A DNA stretch of 64,000 nucleotides from assembly GCA_037783415.1 (NCBI GenBank), contig JAZGTN010000044.1:2737501-2801500 (forward strand), read 5' to 3'. This document shows, in pieces, positions 35,946-50,800 of this stretch. The position numbers were made by a program, and so were the translations under genes. Within the stretch, counting starts at the first letter, position 1, and every line of letters begins with the position of its first letter. This DNA comes from Leptasterias polaris. Taxonomy: Eukaryota; Echinodermata; Asteroidea; Forcipulatida; Asteriidae. The notes below the pieces were generated by a model. It made no database searches. It saw nothing but the letters and a program-made list of their open reading frames with translations, and was not told the DNA's origin.

Positions 35946-36455
35946 GTGCCACCGTTGATTAGAAATCAAAAAGTGTGTCGATAAATTTGAATCTGCAAAG
36001 ATTGCCTTTAGGCGACTTTTTGGTTTTCAAAAGTTTCGTGGTGTCCGTTTGTGAATGATGCAGCAAGGAGCGAAACTAAGGTACATTTTGAGGACACCTG
36101 ATGCATTTTACTTGATACAATTTGTTTTCTCGTAATGTTGTTTGTCCTAAACTTATAAGCAATCAAGTGAGAAAGGTCTGTGTAAGTTCGTGAAATCGAC
36201 ACAGAAGCAAAACAGAAAATTTTCGTTTTCACGAAGTCACACATTCCAATGAACTGCAACACTATTTGTGTTTCACTTTATCGTTAAAACGGAGGTCTGC
36301 GTCCGACACAAAAAGTTAGTAACGTGTTATTTGTCACAATTTTGAGCTTGAGCTAAATGGAACTTCGTGTCGGTTCGTAACAAACAAAATCGTCACTTTT
36401 GTTCAAAGATCATCGTTAAATTAAAAAAGGTTTAACTCATAACTTGAAACTTCCT

Positions 36456-36520
36456 TAAAGGGTCTGTATACGTTTGGTAATGACTCTGAAAATTAATGGC
36501 AATAAAAACTTACTTAAAAA
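36456..36520. mobile_element. Partial copy of the GGTAATGACTC MITE
   Basis: AAAGGGTCTGTATACGTTTGG then TGGCAATAAAAACTTAC matches the end of 7989-8220 and the inverted end of 63524-63917. The other end is not found. Confidence 0.6.
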
Positions 36521-38720
36521 ATTGCCCTGTATGAATGTGTGGAAAATCACTGACAAAACTCTTTATTTTGTGGTTCTCACGATAAAAAGAACTTGGCACC
36601 AAATGCGAGGGTATTTCCACAGGATGTTGTTGGGTGGTGTACTTAATATTTAGGATATTAACTATTACAATGCAAAGAAGAAGAAACGATGTTGTACTTG
36701 TCATTTGCAGCTTTGCTACTTGCAAACTATGTATTTTTTAATTCGAGAATCAATTTGTAGCAGAAAATGTTGTCGTCGTTCATCTCCGGTAGAACATTAA
36801 GGCTTTTATAAGATTGGTAGTCGTTGGTGATGCAGTGAATGCACAGACGTACTCTCAACTAATTTGGCTAAATAATGAAATTAAGTGAGGAAGTGCAGTG
36901 GAAGCATCGTGCAAAGAGCTTTTGTAAAGGTGTTCACGCAGGCGCGAAATAATGCATGGAGTAACATTTAAGGGGGGCCACAAAGGAGTGCATAAATTTA
37001 TTTTCAGTGGCACTTCTGCCCCATTAAAACTGCAGTTTCCGCTTGCATTTTTATTAAAACCTTTAAGTGAGGCCACGCCCCTCTACTTTACTGTTATGCT
37101 GGAAATGGCAAATAGATGGTACCACACCACATAATTATTGGACACGTTTTCTGTGCATATCTGATGATTTTTTACATTTGAATGACTGTTTTTCGTGCCC
37201 AGCTATTGTCTAAGATTATTTGCCTTTTTAAATAATTGTTTATTTAATTGTGTTTTAATTGATTATGTAATACAGAGAAAAACAGAAATAACATAAACTA
37301 AAACGCCTCGTGCAAAACAAAATCTCAAATGTTCAAATTTCAATTGAGGGTCCCAGGGCACCGCCACCCCTTAGTTATGCAACTGATTACATGATGGGTA
37401 CAGGTCTAAAATATTAATAGGAGATTTATAATCTGAAATGTCACGTACCCGTAGCAAAATACTTCGAAAAATAACCTGCACTGGAGGTCATGTGCTCGAT
37501 ACTCGAATAAAATTGTGCAAGAACGCAGTTTTTAAGCACCCTTTTTAACCACTTTACTTTCAGCTTTCCTATATACGTGATGGGTTAAATGCAAGGATTA
37601 GAAGAATAGACAGACCTCTCGAAAAGTAGGCCTAACAACTGAAGTTGTCTATGATTTATTCATGTTTAAGAGAGTTGTTCTATCTGACCCGGAAGTGTAC
37701 ACGACTCTATAAAGACAATGTTCTCTTTGATTTAGAAAACTAAAGGCAAATCTGGTCTAATTCTCTCCCCCCACTCAAACACTTCGCCCTTGGCTGAAAA
37801 AGGCATATATTTACAACTAAACTAACTATTTTGAATGCAGGCCTTGTACTATTTATCACCAGACTCCAAACTGGTTTAGTTTAACTGTTGAATGGCGATC
37901 CAATTAAGAACGACAAGATGGATGGTTTCGTATCCCGGCGTGATATGCATTGATTCCACGTACTGAGAATAATGCAGGATGCATCAACTAAAATACTAGC
38001 CCAGTTCCATCTATTACCCTCGGTTGGGCACTCTGCGGTGCCGGTCTTTTAAGTTAAAATAAATAGAGTGGTTGACTCATTACACAGGTAGAGGCCCTTG
38101 GGCAGGAGTTGCATGCCCTATAGGTGCACAAGGTCTATTTTTACTCTAATAAAATAAAAATCTTGGGGTGTAGACAGTTTGGTCTCCTCTTAGGAGAAGA
38201 AGAATACCGTGATTGATGATGAAAGAAAGTACGTCACTTCGTTAAAATGACAGAACATTGCGGATCCAGTGGTGGGGGAAGTGGGCGGGGAGGGAGAGGC
38301 CAGAGGGAGAGGGAGGGGGTACACGCGGCAAAATTAATTTAACGGAACAGTTAATCAGTATAAGAACCGTTCAGCCCCTTGAAACTGAATTTTAATTCAA
38401 CAGCCACTATGAACTGATCCTGGGTTTACATAAAACAAAGAGGAAAGGGATATCCCGAAATATGAATTTAAAGTCTCCTGAAACTTTCCCGAATTGGAGT
38501 TTAGGACCAGTGTATTCATTTTCGTCACCTTTGTAAGTTGAAAATTTTTATATAAATGTAACATACATGTAATAAATTAATGAGTTGCGATCGTTAGATC
38601 ATGATAATGAATTATTGAAGTTCTTAATTTATAAGAGCTTAAAGATGGACAGAGAAATAGTATACGCCTGTCTCCAAGCTTTACGCTGTTCCGATAATAT
38701 AACATGACTATTGATACGCT
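36521..38720. other. No gene seen
   Basis: Apart from the TACTCG-type fragment at about 37465-37515, I see no supported feature. Confidence 0.35.
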
Positions 38721-38726
38721 GTAACA

Positions 38727-38810
38727 GTTCAATTCAATTCAATTCAATCAAACATTTATTTCCGTACTCACAAAAAGAAAATACAAAATCATGTGGACAA
38801 ATTTATAGTA
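38727..38810 (-). mobile_element. Retroelement 3' tail with (TTGAA)n
   Basis: CAATTCAATTCAATTCAATC followed by AAACATTTATTTCCG reads on the minus strand as an A-rich 3' end with a TTGAA microsatellite tail, a common LINE or SINE terminus. No coding part is visible. Confidence 0.4.
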
Positions 38811-40390
38811 GTACAATGCAAACAAAAAGTAAACACGACGACCAATGAAAATGCTACTGCAAAAAAAATAAACAATCTAGGCTGTGAGTAAGGAGGCTGT
38901 TCTTATAGGGTTTCATCCATTAGCCATTAGGCAAGACAAACTTTTCAATGTTGATGGTTCAAGCAAATTTATTGCTCATTCGGTTCACTTCGACTTCTCT
39001 AAATGTTGCATCCCTTTTAAGCTTACAATGGGCTATTTTTTGTGTTGTTTTATGTAACTTATATTCTATTGCGGAGAGGTCGAAAAATCTTCACATAGGT
39101 GACTTTTATTTTTGTGGTTATTTCACTTCTATTATATAAGTATTATTAGAATTTGTTTTCAAAAACAATCATTTTGATGAGTAAAGATGACAAAACAATG
39201 GTTTTTGTGTCCACTTTTTTAGTCATTTCTATTCACTTTACTATGTTTAAAGGGCTGTATCTTTAAAGGCAGTTTTGTTAAATTGGAAAATATGAATATG
39301 CAAATATCAATATATCTTGAGAACGCAAAATGCTATAGTGGTGAGACATATACCAAATTGAAGCTTACAATGTGACTAATTTAACTAAACATAAACTTGT
39401 AATTTTTAGTTTTGCGACATAATTGCCCTTTTTATAGAGCCGGTCACTACTTGCTAGGTAGATTTTGTTCTTTGAGAACTTGTCTTGCTTTTTATTCTAC
39501 TGCCGCGGAGTAGAATATTCGGAATTCGGGAGACTTCTCAGTTCTAAAAAGAACTGTCCTGCGTATTAACTACTACCTGGGCGGGAGGTAGGAAATCGGG
39601 CGGGACTACTACTTTCGCTATGTGGATCGGGGGACTTCTCGTTAATAACTACACTGCGATGCTGCGTTCGTTGGTTTCCCCTCAGAGAATTGGGTTTGTA
39701 TAAAAGGGCCGAGTACTCAAAAACCGGGATTGGAATTTGCTCAAGTTTGATTATCCAAACATGGCCAAATGGTTTCCGGTGCATTGAAGACGAATTGTGG
39801 AATGTAGTTTAAAATGTTTAATTTGGAATTCGTTTCAAGACCGATTGCATGGAGAAACGTAATCCGATAATCGAATACTGGAAGTTGAAATGAGACGAGG
39901 TGGAATGAAGAAATTGAAAAAAACGCAACCCCCATCATTATCAACTCTTTTTTAAATCAGGGAATTGAAGTTATCTAAATGAATCAGCTATAAAGAAAGA
40001 AATCCAAAAAGACGATTTGATTGAAGAAATTTCGCAAAACTCGACCTAAAAGGTAGGGTCTGCGTTGGTAATGACCCTGAACAAATTATCCAACTTTTAT
40101 CCGAAAGCCTACCTGTTGTAATAAGTATTCTGCAAAACCATGTCGTCTAAAGCGATCCTTTTGATTTGAAGTCAATTAGAGGATGTCGAACAATTTGAAT
40201 CTCCAAGGATCACCCGCAGGTGACTTTGGGGAATTTAAAGAATGCTGCCCTCAATACGACCAAAGAAGCGGTTGGTACCCGCTGTCACCTTGCTAAACGT
40301 GGATGGATTTGACGTTATTGATGAAATACCATGCTAGTGATTTTGCTGTTTTCTTAATGAGTAGGCACTGTGTTTCTGAAAGTGAATGCT
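38811..40390. other. No gene seen
   Basis: A weak match to the GGTAATGACCC MITE end lies near 40050-40090. Nothing else is supported. Confidence 0.35.
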
Positions 40391-40540
40391 GAATGTTGCA
40401 CAGCACTGTTAACCCTTATAAGGTGCTACATAACTCGGTCTTATAAAAAATATAAAACAAAATAAAAACCTGCCCTAAAATGTTTCTGTTTGTTCAAGCG
40501 CCTTGTGCTATATAAGGCTGTATATCATTATTATTTACCT
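40390..40540 (+). mobile_element. Probable LINE 3' tail
   Basis: The segment TTCAAGCGCCTTGTGCTATA then AAGGCTGTATATCATTATTATT resembles the GCGCTATATAAGA then (ATT)n end of the LINE at 60780-60835. There is no coding sequence. Confidence 0.45.
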
Positions 40541-41898
40541 AAAACTTTCACAAGTGATGTTTGGTGTACCTTTTCTTGATAATTGTGCATATACACATCA
40601 GCATTACGTTGGAAAAAAAAACCCAAAATAATCAATGACTCTGCCTTTAAAAATCGTGCATGTGCAGTAAAGTAACGCTATCGAGACGTACGAGAAAGAC
40701 CCTTTCTTACATACGTAGGAATTTAGTAAAATCCAAGTCCAATTACTAAACCCTTTTTAGCATAAATCATAAAATGAAAAAAAAACTTGCTCAGTGCATT
40801 TCCTATCTCCTTCTGTGTATTCAGTGGAGCTAGTTTGTGTGAAGTGGGCGTGGCTTAAAGTAGAACTAAGTCACACTTACGAACAGGAGTAGCTTAAAGC
40901 TTGCACCAATAACCAAGGTCCAATTCAATAAAGCTGTTCAGTCACAAAACAAAAATGCTGCTTATCACTGAAAATTGTGCTCAACAGAAACGAGTGACCA
41001 GCGAGAATATAACAAAAATTATATTGTGTGTGAGTGGTTCCCTGTTAATTTTGCTACCCAACATTATCTGCCGTGTAGTTTTTGCATGGTGGTGTAGTAT
41101 ATGGAATTTTTTCAGCGAACCCTAGTCAAACCTTAACACACAACCTTAAGTTCCGTTACGATAACCTTTGTGTGGCATCTCAAGTAGTCCAAAGTCTAAA
41201 CCTGTACCTGAAAGTAGCAGCCTAAGTGTGGCCCTGAGCTGTGCCTAATGAATTAGACCGAGCCTAAATGTAGTTCCGAGCCAAACTGGCCCGCCATTTT
41301 AGCCCTGACCAGCCCTACTCTCTACGTGAAGCCCCAAATTAAAAACAAATTACCCGAAGCTTTCTCAGGGCCATCTCACCGTGCAAATTTAACAACAGTA
41401 ATCTAACTTCGTAATTAATAATTTGTTGTAATTTTGTATCATCAGTCCTAATGGCTTGGCCAACAAGTAATTCATAAACTGGTAATTTTTGTCAAATTAG
41501 GCATGACATTCATTCACCATGAAGCAATATTTTAATTGGGGAAAAGGTCAGCATCTAAAGTATAGCTTTGTGGTTGGGGACTCTTTCACATAATTGGCTT
41601 TACCTTGGTTCATTATTTAACAAGTTAGCTCAGGTGTAGTAATGAAACCAATTTGGGGTGTTGTTTAAAAGGCAACATTATTTCAAAGAGCCCTTTTCAC
41701 AAGCTCATAAATACATTCCCTGTCCTATAGGGCAGCTGACTTTTCACAAGCTCATACATCCATGCCTTGTCCTGTTGAGCCGGCAGCTAAAATGTCTGTT
41801 CCTTGAGAGCAACGCTAAATCGTGCCTTCGCTTTTGTATGAGTGTTCTTGCGTTTGTCGAGAAATTCCAATCTTTGTCAAGCTGTTGGACTCAGAAGA
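40541..41898. other. Probable upstream region of the 41899 gene
   Basis: No exon or repeat is supported. The 5' UTR and promoter of the downstream gene should lie here, but I cannot place a start site. Confidence 0.3.
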
Positions 41899-44800
41899 AT
41901 GGCGTGCCGATGTATTGGGTTTGTGGAGATTGTTGTGGTCATAATGCTGATTGTCACTTTGCTGACTGTGGTCACCGATTCATCAAGGTGGAGAAGACGA
42001 ACACGCCAATGGTCGCCTGCAGGTGACACCACGCAAAGTACCACTCGGGCTAATAATACATATTGGACTTGGCCAACACCGATGAACGAGTTGAACACTT
42101 CAATTGAAGGTAAAGAGTCGTCACTTTCTTTTAACGTTAAACAACCACGACATTCCCGGGGAAGTTTTACAACATAATCACCCCACTACAGCATGTTTAA
42201 ATGGAATCGACAGCCCAGTAATAAGCAACATTATCATTGGAATCGTGTGTAAACCTCCCGATACTTCTAATGTGACCTTTACTGAAGCCTTATGAAATTC
42301 GTAAACTCATGAGCGCTGAAAGGAAAGAACAAATTATGTAACGGTAGGTTGTAACATTAATTGTTGAACTCGGACACAGACAACTTGGTTTCACAAAATA
42401 ATAGAACTTCCGGGACCATTGTGGTCCCAACCAGGTGAGGTTTTCACGTGAGGGAATTTGTATTAATAACTAGACTAGTTTAATGTATTTTATGGCCTTG
42501 GGAATTATAGGGAAATATAGGGCAATATAGGGCTAGATAGCTCAGTTGGTAGAGCGCCGGCACGTCAATCCGGAGGTCGTTGGTTCAAATCCCGCTCTAG
42601 TCAATTTTTCCTTGTTCAACCCAAAATCATATATATATATAATATATATTTAACGAGAATAAGACTTGATATCTGCTTCCGGTCACTTGTCGCCCAACTG
42701 CGTTCCCGTTATCATCATACCTAGTATGGTCGCACAAATGCGGGCGTGATTGTCCTAAGTTTAAATTTTGTTTTAAAATTTAATTTGAAGTAATTTTTTT
42801 TTTTATCTAAACATTGAAATTTTATTATTATAACAACTTGCTTTGTGTATCTTTTTTTTAAAGGACTTTGTATCAATATTTTGTTTAAAGAACATTTGAT
42901 TTCATACAAAAATATAGTCTTCGTTCGAGTTGTTTCCTTGTTTTCGATATTGCGTGAGTTTTCGATTGCACAGTCTATTACATTACGCTATGTACTCTAC
43001 TCTCATTAATAAACCATCTAAAATTACCAGTGATACTGCTAAATCTGACTGATATTATCCTCACAAATTATAACTCTAATCACTATGCCGGTATTATTAT
43101 TATGTTTTATCCATATACCGATGTGTGTTAAAGGCGGGGTATACTTTTGGTAATTGTCAAATGTAGGCCTATCCTCATTTGTGTATCCCAACACATGCAC
43201 AAAATAACAAACCTGTGAAAATTGGGGCTCAATTGTTCATAAAGGTTGCAAGAAAGAAAAAAAAGGAAAGAAAAACACCCTTGTTGCATTGAATTATGTG
43301 CTTTCAGATGCTTGAGAAAGTCTTTATGCCTGAAGCCTTTCTCAGATTCAAAGTTTGGGGTGAAAAATGACCTCTTTCTCTGAAACTGTTTAAAGGGGTG
43401 GTTCAAACAAAGTTGTATAATATTAGCATCTCTCCAGTGCACTTTACCAAGTACGCTTTTATGGTAATTATCTTGTGGAGTAATTACCAAAAGTACACCC
43501 ATACCTGCACTCATGTATACTCAGTTATACTTTCCCGATTCCATAACTAGAGCCATAGAGCGATATAACTATAGAGCCATAGTTACAATTAGCGACTGGC
43601 TTGATAGCAAACACACTGTGACTTAATTTCCTAAAAGGTAGTAATATGATATTTAGTTCCAGGCAAAAAAAGTAAAACCAAACTGAATGTCTCTATCTCA
43701 ATAGCGTTATTCTAAGGAAACTAAAAACTCAAATTTTTAAGGAATTTATATTGATTAGAACCTCTCTTGGACTTGACACGAAGCAGTTTTTTAATCCTGT
43801 ATAATTCATTCATTCTTCCCTTTTTAAAATATGCAATATTTTTTTGGGGATACTCAACCTCTCCATGTAACAATCTTTGCTTGCTTCAATACAATTAAGC
43901 TATTCGTTGTATTATTACAAAATAGTTGTCTTTTACACACGGCCCCATTGTTTGAAGAAGTTAAAGTGCTTGATTATTTGATGATCTGTATCGCCATTAC
44001 TTGGGAACATTTATGTTTTTAAATATAAAAGTGGCCTTCAGTAATATGTTTTCTTGGGCATCGTCTTTGCTCTGCCATGCCACTCGTAGAGCACTGAAGG
44101 GTGATTTATATTCAAACTACAGCCGAATCTCACTTCACTAAAACAGTCTTAGACAACATATATATAGGGTTGCATATTGGAACAGTCTCAACATGAAATT
44201 AAAGCTATCAGTCTCATTACAAACATTTAAAAGAAAACTTAAACATCATCTGTCTATTTTGTATTTGTAATGAATTTATCATATCAGCCTTCATTGAAAT
44301 AATCTAGTTCCCCGGGACCTGGACCCGGAGGCTCCCTAGACCTGGATCCGGGTCAGACCCGTGAGTTTTTAAAATGAACAAGAAGCCTGCATGGAGATAA
44401 AAAATGTGCGAAAAACATGAAGCTAACCCGGGGCAGCAGGTCACCCAGCCGATTGCGCGGTCACGCCGTATACACGTTGAGACAAGACGGCTACCGCTTC
44501 GATTTGGGACGGTGTTTTTATGATACATAATAATGTGTTACATGCGCCAACTTTTTTTGTCCCCGAAAAATAATACCAAGTGAAGAATTTATGAATTGAT
44601 GGTATGAATGTGCAAACAAATGTATGGTAACGTACGTTATTAAAGTTTTGCACATCTTCAAAAGGTTGTATCATTTATGAGTAAATTTTAAACATAACAA
44701 TAATTAAGGTATTTGAGAGGTAGTTATTGTTCTCTTATGGTTTAATACTTCTGAACAGGAGATTGTTAAATAATAATGACAACAAAGAAAAAGTAGTAAG

Positions 44801-47800
44801 CGTATAATTACTTTTTAACAATGGTTCGTTAATTTACAATAGGTTTCTTGATAACGAAGTTTCTTGATAATTTAAGTTTTGTAATTTTGTTTTCGGTTGG
44901 GGTGGTGCAATTGGACATTATGGGTTTACCATTTTATCTTTTATGTGTTTTCAAATAGAAACTAATTAATGCATAAGTGGGTTAACGTTGAAATGGTTAT
45001 TTGAATAATCTGTGCGCTCATTCGAAACATTTTCCAAATGCATTCCTGTCGTTTGGCCTGAATTTTCTTTGAAGGTGACGATGAGGAGGAGCGGGTCACA
45101 CAGAGAACCATTAATAAATACAGCGGCAAGGAATTGTAAACACAAGTAATGACCAGGTGTGATTGATACAACAATCTACTGTCATTGTTGCATTGGCTTA
45201 AATTTCAAGATTTCTTTGGGCAAGCATTCACATGCAGTGGACCCCGCCCTAAATATGACGCCACGAGCCCAAACAGCGCCCCCATTGTGGTAAATGAAGA
45301 CCTATCAGTGGCTGAGGGTTGTGTGCGGCGCGTACACGCTATATTATAGACTGTCCCCTGTCTTTATCCGCAATGATAAAGACAGGCACTGGCGTTCCGG
45401 CCCAATGATATCAGTGGACATAAACTGGCTGTGACGTAAGCTTTCTATATGATTGGTCTGCTCCGAAGTGACGTATATGTCAGCTACAAGTACACCACCG
45501 GGGTGCATTTTTGCCGTTGTAACCATTAAATGTTTCGATTGAGTGTGCCATTGGTTAATCACTGGCTAATGACTGAAACAGTTATTGGCTACAGCTGCAA
45601 AAAAAGTACCCCAGCAGGCATCAGGATCTGTTCAATTGTCTACTGCATGCATGCTGCGTGTGCAAAATGTTAATGTATGTAATGTTGTTTTATTCACACG
45701 ACGAATCCCCGCCGTGTGAATGGATGCGAGGTCAAAGGTACATCTGGCAAGATCCGGTCAGGCTGGTATGTGGCGTTATTCAGGAGCCTCGAAGTTTGGA
45801 CTTCAGATGTTCAGGCTACGTACACGCGTGCATTTTTTTTTTTGCGTCGACTATGGCGGCCATTGCATAGGTTCATTGAAAAATTGCCAACAAATTTATT
45901 TGCTGAGCAGAAATTAACGGGGAACAATTTACAAGTCACTCAGTAGGCCTACTTTGGCTGGCAACCAAATTCTGCTCAGCAAGATTTTTCTTTATAAAAT
46001 CGGGACCACAGGTCGGTTACGGCCATAAACTACACATTGTTATAACCAAGCAGAAAAGCCCCATTTTCTCTTCGAGAAAACTGAGCGAACCACGAATTTG
46101 TGCAGAGCGATTTGTACAAACCAATGCGTAAACGAAATTTGCCCCTTTATGAAAACTGTCAAATGTTAGCTCGGTTGTTGGTTTTAATGGTTTCTTTATA
46201 TGTGAAATGAACATCGCATCCAAGTGAGTGAGAGATGTTTACACCTTACTTATAAAAAGTGGCGTCGCTCTCTCTTGATTGATGTAATTTATGCGCGCCA
46301 TACCGTCTACCCGTTTACAGGCGCCACACGATTCTTAGGACATTGTTACGGTCGCAGTTTGTACCATCTGATTTCTTTTTGGATTTCCTTTCAGCCACAT
46401 TAATGCCGAGCTGAGCATTCCTAGTTTAGCTGTTCCTTTCTGCAGAATTGTTCTCGGCTGGCTGAATTCCTAAGTTCTTTCATTACTTTAGCAAGTGGTC
46501 GTATTTGATTTAATTCTAATGTGCGTATTATATAAGCCATTGTATGCCCACACTGCGGTCTCCTTCGACTCAGGAGCTTAGGATGGGATGCTGACCCACA
46601 CCACGAGAATTGACGGCACTACTACCACATGGCAGGACGACGCTTGGGTGTGGGCGCTACATGCTGTGCTCTGGCTGTGGCTCGGTTTGATGACGGGATG
46701 CCCAGCTATGAAGGCTACCCACTACCCCGCTCCTTGCGACTGTGTGGTTGGCGCTGGACTCCCCATTCCCGAGACCTGAGTTGTTTGAGCAGGCGCTATT
46801 TTATTTACGGTATTTTAATGTCTAATTTGGCCAAATACTAATATTCATTTATGTATACCACGTCGCTTTAATTTATGCTTTTAATTACTAACGAATGTAA
46901 GATTCCTTGATTCACCTTTTCTGTATGTAAATAAATTCAGACATTTTGACAATATTTCGGCAATCTTGTGTCAGACATGCTTTTCTTCTGGAATGGGCAA
47001 TAAAGTGCCTAACCTGAACCTCCGTGCGGTTTCTAGTAGAAAGAATCTCAAGGTTTAAGGTTCAGTCAAACAAATTTCCTGTTCTTTATTGCAATCCATT
47101 CCCCTCAAAATTGTCCACAATAACAAATAAATTGCTTGGGGACATCTTACTTGTGGCTAGAAAATAAACTGTGGATAGAAGTCTATATACCCACAACTTA
47201 TCTTGGAACAGTTTTGAGAATGTACCACACATTGACTGTGTTTTGTCAGATCTGTAGCCTTCAACAGTGTATTTACATAAAGTCTCTGTCACTTTTTGCA
47301 CGCTCCCTGGTTTTCACGCTTAAGTTATTCAGCACTGCCATGCTACGTCGTGTAAATATTAGGATCACGTACAATGCTTTTTCATTAATGGTATCCACCA
47401 ACTTATCAAGAAATCCATTACCAGTTGTCTCAACGTGCCGTCGTCTTTTCCTTTTAATTTTAATCAAGGGTACTTTCCGTCGTGAAGCATTAAAAGTATA
47501 GCGGGTGGCCGCCATTGGTTTTTTGCTTCATTAATTCCACTCAACACTCTACTGCAGGTGAATAAATAATAATAGCGTCAGCATCTCTTGCCCCGGATAT
47601 AGAAAAGTCACTTTCACTGCAGTCTCCCAAAATCATACATAATGTAATATTCATTAATAATCGATGGTAAGGTAATATTAAATGATAAAACATGCCTAAA
47701 CCGACTGTTGAATATAGCCTTTGTTTTATAATATCGAGGCTGGAGTCGCTATGTTTTCGTTCGTGAGTTTTAAAAAATAAAAACGGGTCCCTTTGTGGTT

Positions 47801-50800
47801 TTTGGACAGTCTTTATTCCAGTCGTTGGCAATCCCATTTCAATGGCACGTTCGAAAACAATTAATGTAGTACACAATTCATTGGCAATATAAACCAGCGT
47901 TATAACGATTGTGATGACGTAATATTATTATTTTATTTCTCTCCACAAGTTCAATAACAATTTACACACAAAAGAGATCCAAAAAAGATATGGAGAAGGC
48001 TAGACTGAAGAGGAAAATATAAATTGTCCTATAACCTAAAGGTTCAGTCTGCCGATAAAAATATTTATAAAAGGTACAGACACTCAATATACACAGGGAA
48101 AAGGATAACAATGCCACGTAAGGTATGCAGACCATGCAGTTTTGGGTTATATGACGTAAGATTTGCAACTTTTGGCAAAACCGCGCAAATTTGCCGTCAA
48201 TACCCGTCCTTGAAATGCACTTACGTAAAAAAAAGTATTTCCTGCCCAAGTAAACGAGAGTGTTTCCAAAATGTTATATAGATTGAAATGGACACTGCTG
48301 TAAACGATATGAATTTAATTTAGATATTGCTTGTGTGTTATGTGTGGTTTTTTTTTTTTTTTTTTGAGTTCCTGGAAAATTGTAGGGCTTTTTAGCAGTC
48401 GAAAGCTTAAAGCGGCTCATAACTGATATAATTTACTAGTTTAATTTAATTTAATTTAATTTAATAGTTTGATATAATTTACTGATGATTTGTTCTGGGG
48501 TTGTTAATCTTTAAGTAGCTAGTTTAGTAGTTTATGGTATTGTCTTCAAGTATCTCAAAAAATTTCTGTTTGGAATTTCTCCTTATCCTTTTAAAGAGAT
48601 GTTCATCCATGAAAGCAACCTACAGTGTGTTGTAATTAGTGAGAAGTGATTAGAAAAACCCATAAATTTGCCTCTTGTAATACAATCAGCGGACGGTCCA
48701 CCATTTTGTGTGGAGTCAACATTTTGGTTCTACAATATAGCGGTCCGTATTCTGTCATGAAATTACACAAAAACCACACAATTTCCTGGGAAATGTATGA
48801 GACAAATTGTATTCTACTTTTAAAATAGCTTTCCGATCAAATTCATTTCAAAACAGACGCTTATTGTAGCCCAAATCGCCCAATACAAAGGCAACTTGCC
48901 TCTTTAAATATACAGAATTGTCAATGAATCATTTGCAGACCGATTGCTGAAAACTAACTTTTTAAAGCAAACTAACTTTTTAAAGCAAACTAACTTTTTA
49001 AAGCAAAACTCAGCGCCCGTGTATTTGTTTTCGAAGTCATTATGACACTGATTGTTATCTGATTTACTTTTTTTCAGCACTACATAGATCATGTATGGAC
49101 ATGCTGAATTCATCAGTTCCCAAATTAGATGGATTCTTCTTCATCGACCCTGATGGGTGGTCGACTGGTACCCAAGGGTTCCAGGTGTTATGTCGGCTCA
49201 ATTCTACACATTCAAATCCAGGTAAATAGTTGAACAAGTCTGACCCCCTGTCTTTATCCTTTGAGAATGACGACGGGCTTTGGTCTAACCAATTAATCGT
49301 GTTTTATAGGAAGCTGGTGCTTGGGTATGTCCCCTCGTTAACAAAGCGTGCGACGCATAAAGGTCAATATGCCATATGCCGGTCCCAATGCGCAAGATCG
49401 GCACACAAAGTATTCTTTGGGTGAAATCCTAAATCAAGTAGTTATAATTATAGGCAACCAACCATCATGGGGCACTAATTTTGAATGAAACCTGGCATAG
49501 TTTTATAGACTACAGCATGCCATCCGTCTTGGCAGCTCGATTGATGTCTTGGCAGCTCTGATGGTAACTCAGTTACCCGAGATGCATTGCGTTGGTGTTT
49601 GTTTATTTTGGAAATTGATATATCATGGCGGGACAATTCCCGGATGATGTCTGAGGCAGTCTACAAGCCTTTTACCTGCGAAGTAAGATTTTCAGGCGTA
49701 GGGGCCTTTTAGTTTGTTAGTTTTTTTTGTCTTGGGTTGTTTGGGTGTTTGTTTGTTGTTTGTTTTTTTCAATTTTCCTTATGAGCATTATTTTTTGAGG
49801 TTCACAAGTTTTCACAATAGCTGTTAAACATTTTCAACATTTTATGCAGGCACCACGGTTGTTCGTACTGTGAACATTAATAACTCCGCTGTGAACGGAA
49901 ACTCAAGTGTCACTATCACCTACGACGGAGTACGCAACGAAAACCCCATCCGGGCCCTCATCGATATCTCCGACAGGTGCCGCCAGTACCTGCAATATCG
50001 GTGTGGAAACTCCCCCATACGGCTGAATGGAGTCCAGCAGGTAGCCTGGGTGTCCTGGGACGGAAGATCTATGTCTAACTGGGGAGGGGTGGAGACTGGA
50101 GACGACGGAAGATGCGCTTGTAGTCTCGACGCAAGTAAGAATTTTCATATTTAAATTTAGCCTAGATGTGTATAAAACTAATTCTTGGTTTCCCAATTCT
50201 GTGAAATCCGCAGATGGAATTGAACCCACGAACTTCCGCATTCGAGCGCAGGGCCAAAAAAGCAACTCGCGAGTTAGATTTGAATATTTGCTGGTACAAT
50301 GACTTGCTTAGTCGCAAGCACCTAAACTCGAATTCCTCAGACTTAAGAGACAGTTGTTATGTCACATGATTTGGGGCAAGCTTTTTCTTAGTTAAGTAAG
50401 AGACGGTGAACACCCATACCAAATTTTGAATAAATGTGTAAGGCACAATGTTACTAGGGTTTGGTCATCTGGAGGTTTCTATGCAAAAGCTTGCCCCAAA
50501 CCATTTGACGTAGCAACTGTCTCTGTAGTCTGAGGAATTTAAATTTAAGAGGTAACTTGTTACATAGCTAGTATAAGAAGAGCCTTGAAATTAGACCTTG
50601 ACGTCTTAACAGCTATACCACCAAGCTCGTCTGTTGTATCATAGTTAGTTGCTTGAATTATTACAATAGAGATATAAGACCGATATTTGTTGTAATAGCT
50701 ACCGGTAGGTAGGTTAAAGGCTTTCCACCAAATAAAAGAATAAAAAAAAATGGCTCACGCAATTGCAAACAATAAAATACAAAAATAAATAATAATAATA

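Noticed and set aside
35551..35952. 133-codon minus-strand gene
   Set aside because: A different frame of the same strand carries the recognisable LINE reverse transcriptase tail, so this frame is a shadow plus low-complexity GATCTG repeats.
46588..46841. Overlapping frames in a GC-richer block
   Set aside because: The two frames compete, neither has a domain, and nearby AATAAA signals suggest a retroelement 3' end; not clear enough to call.
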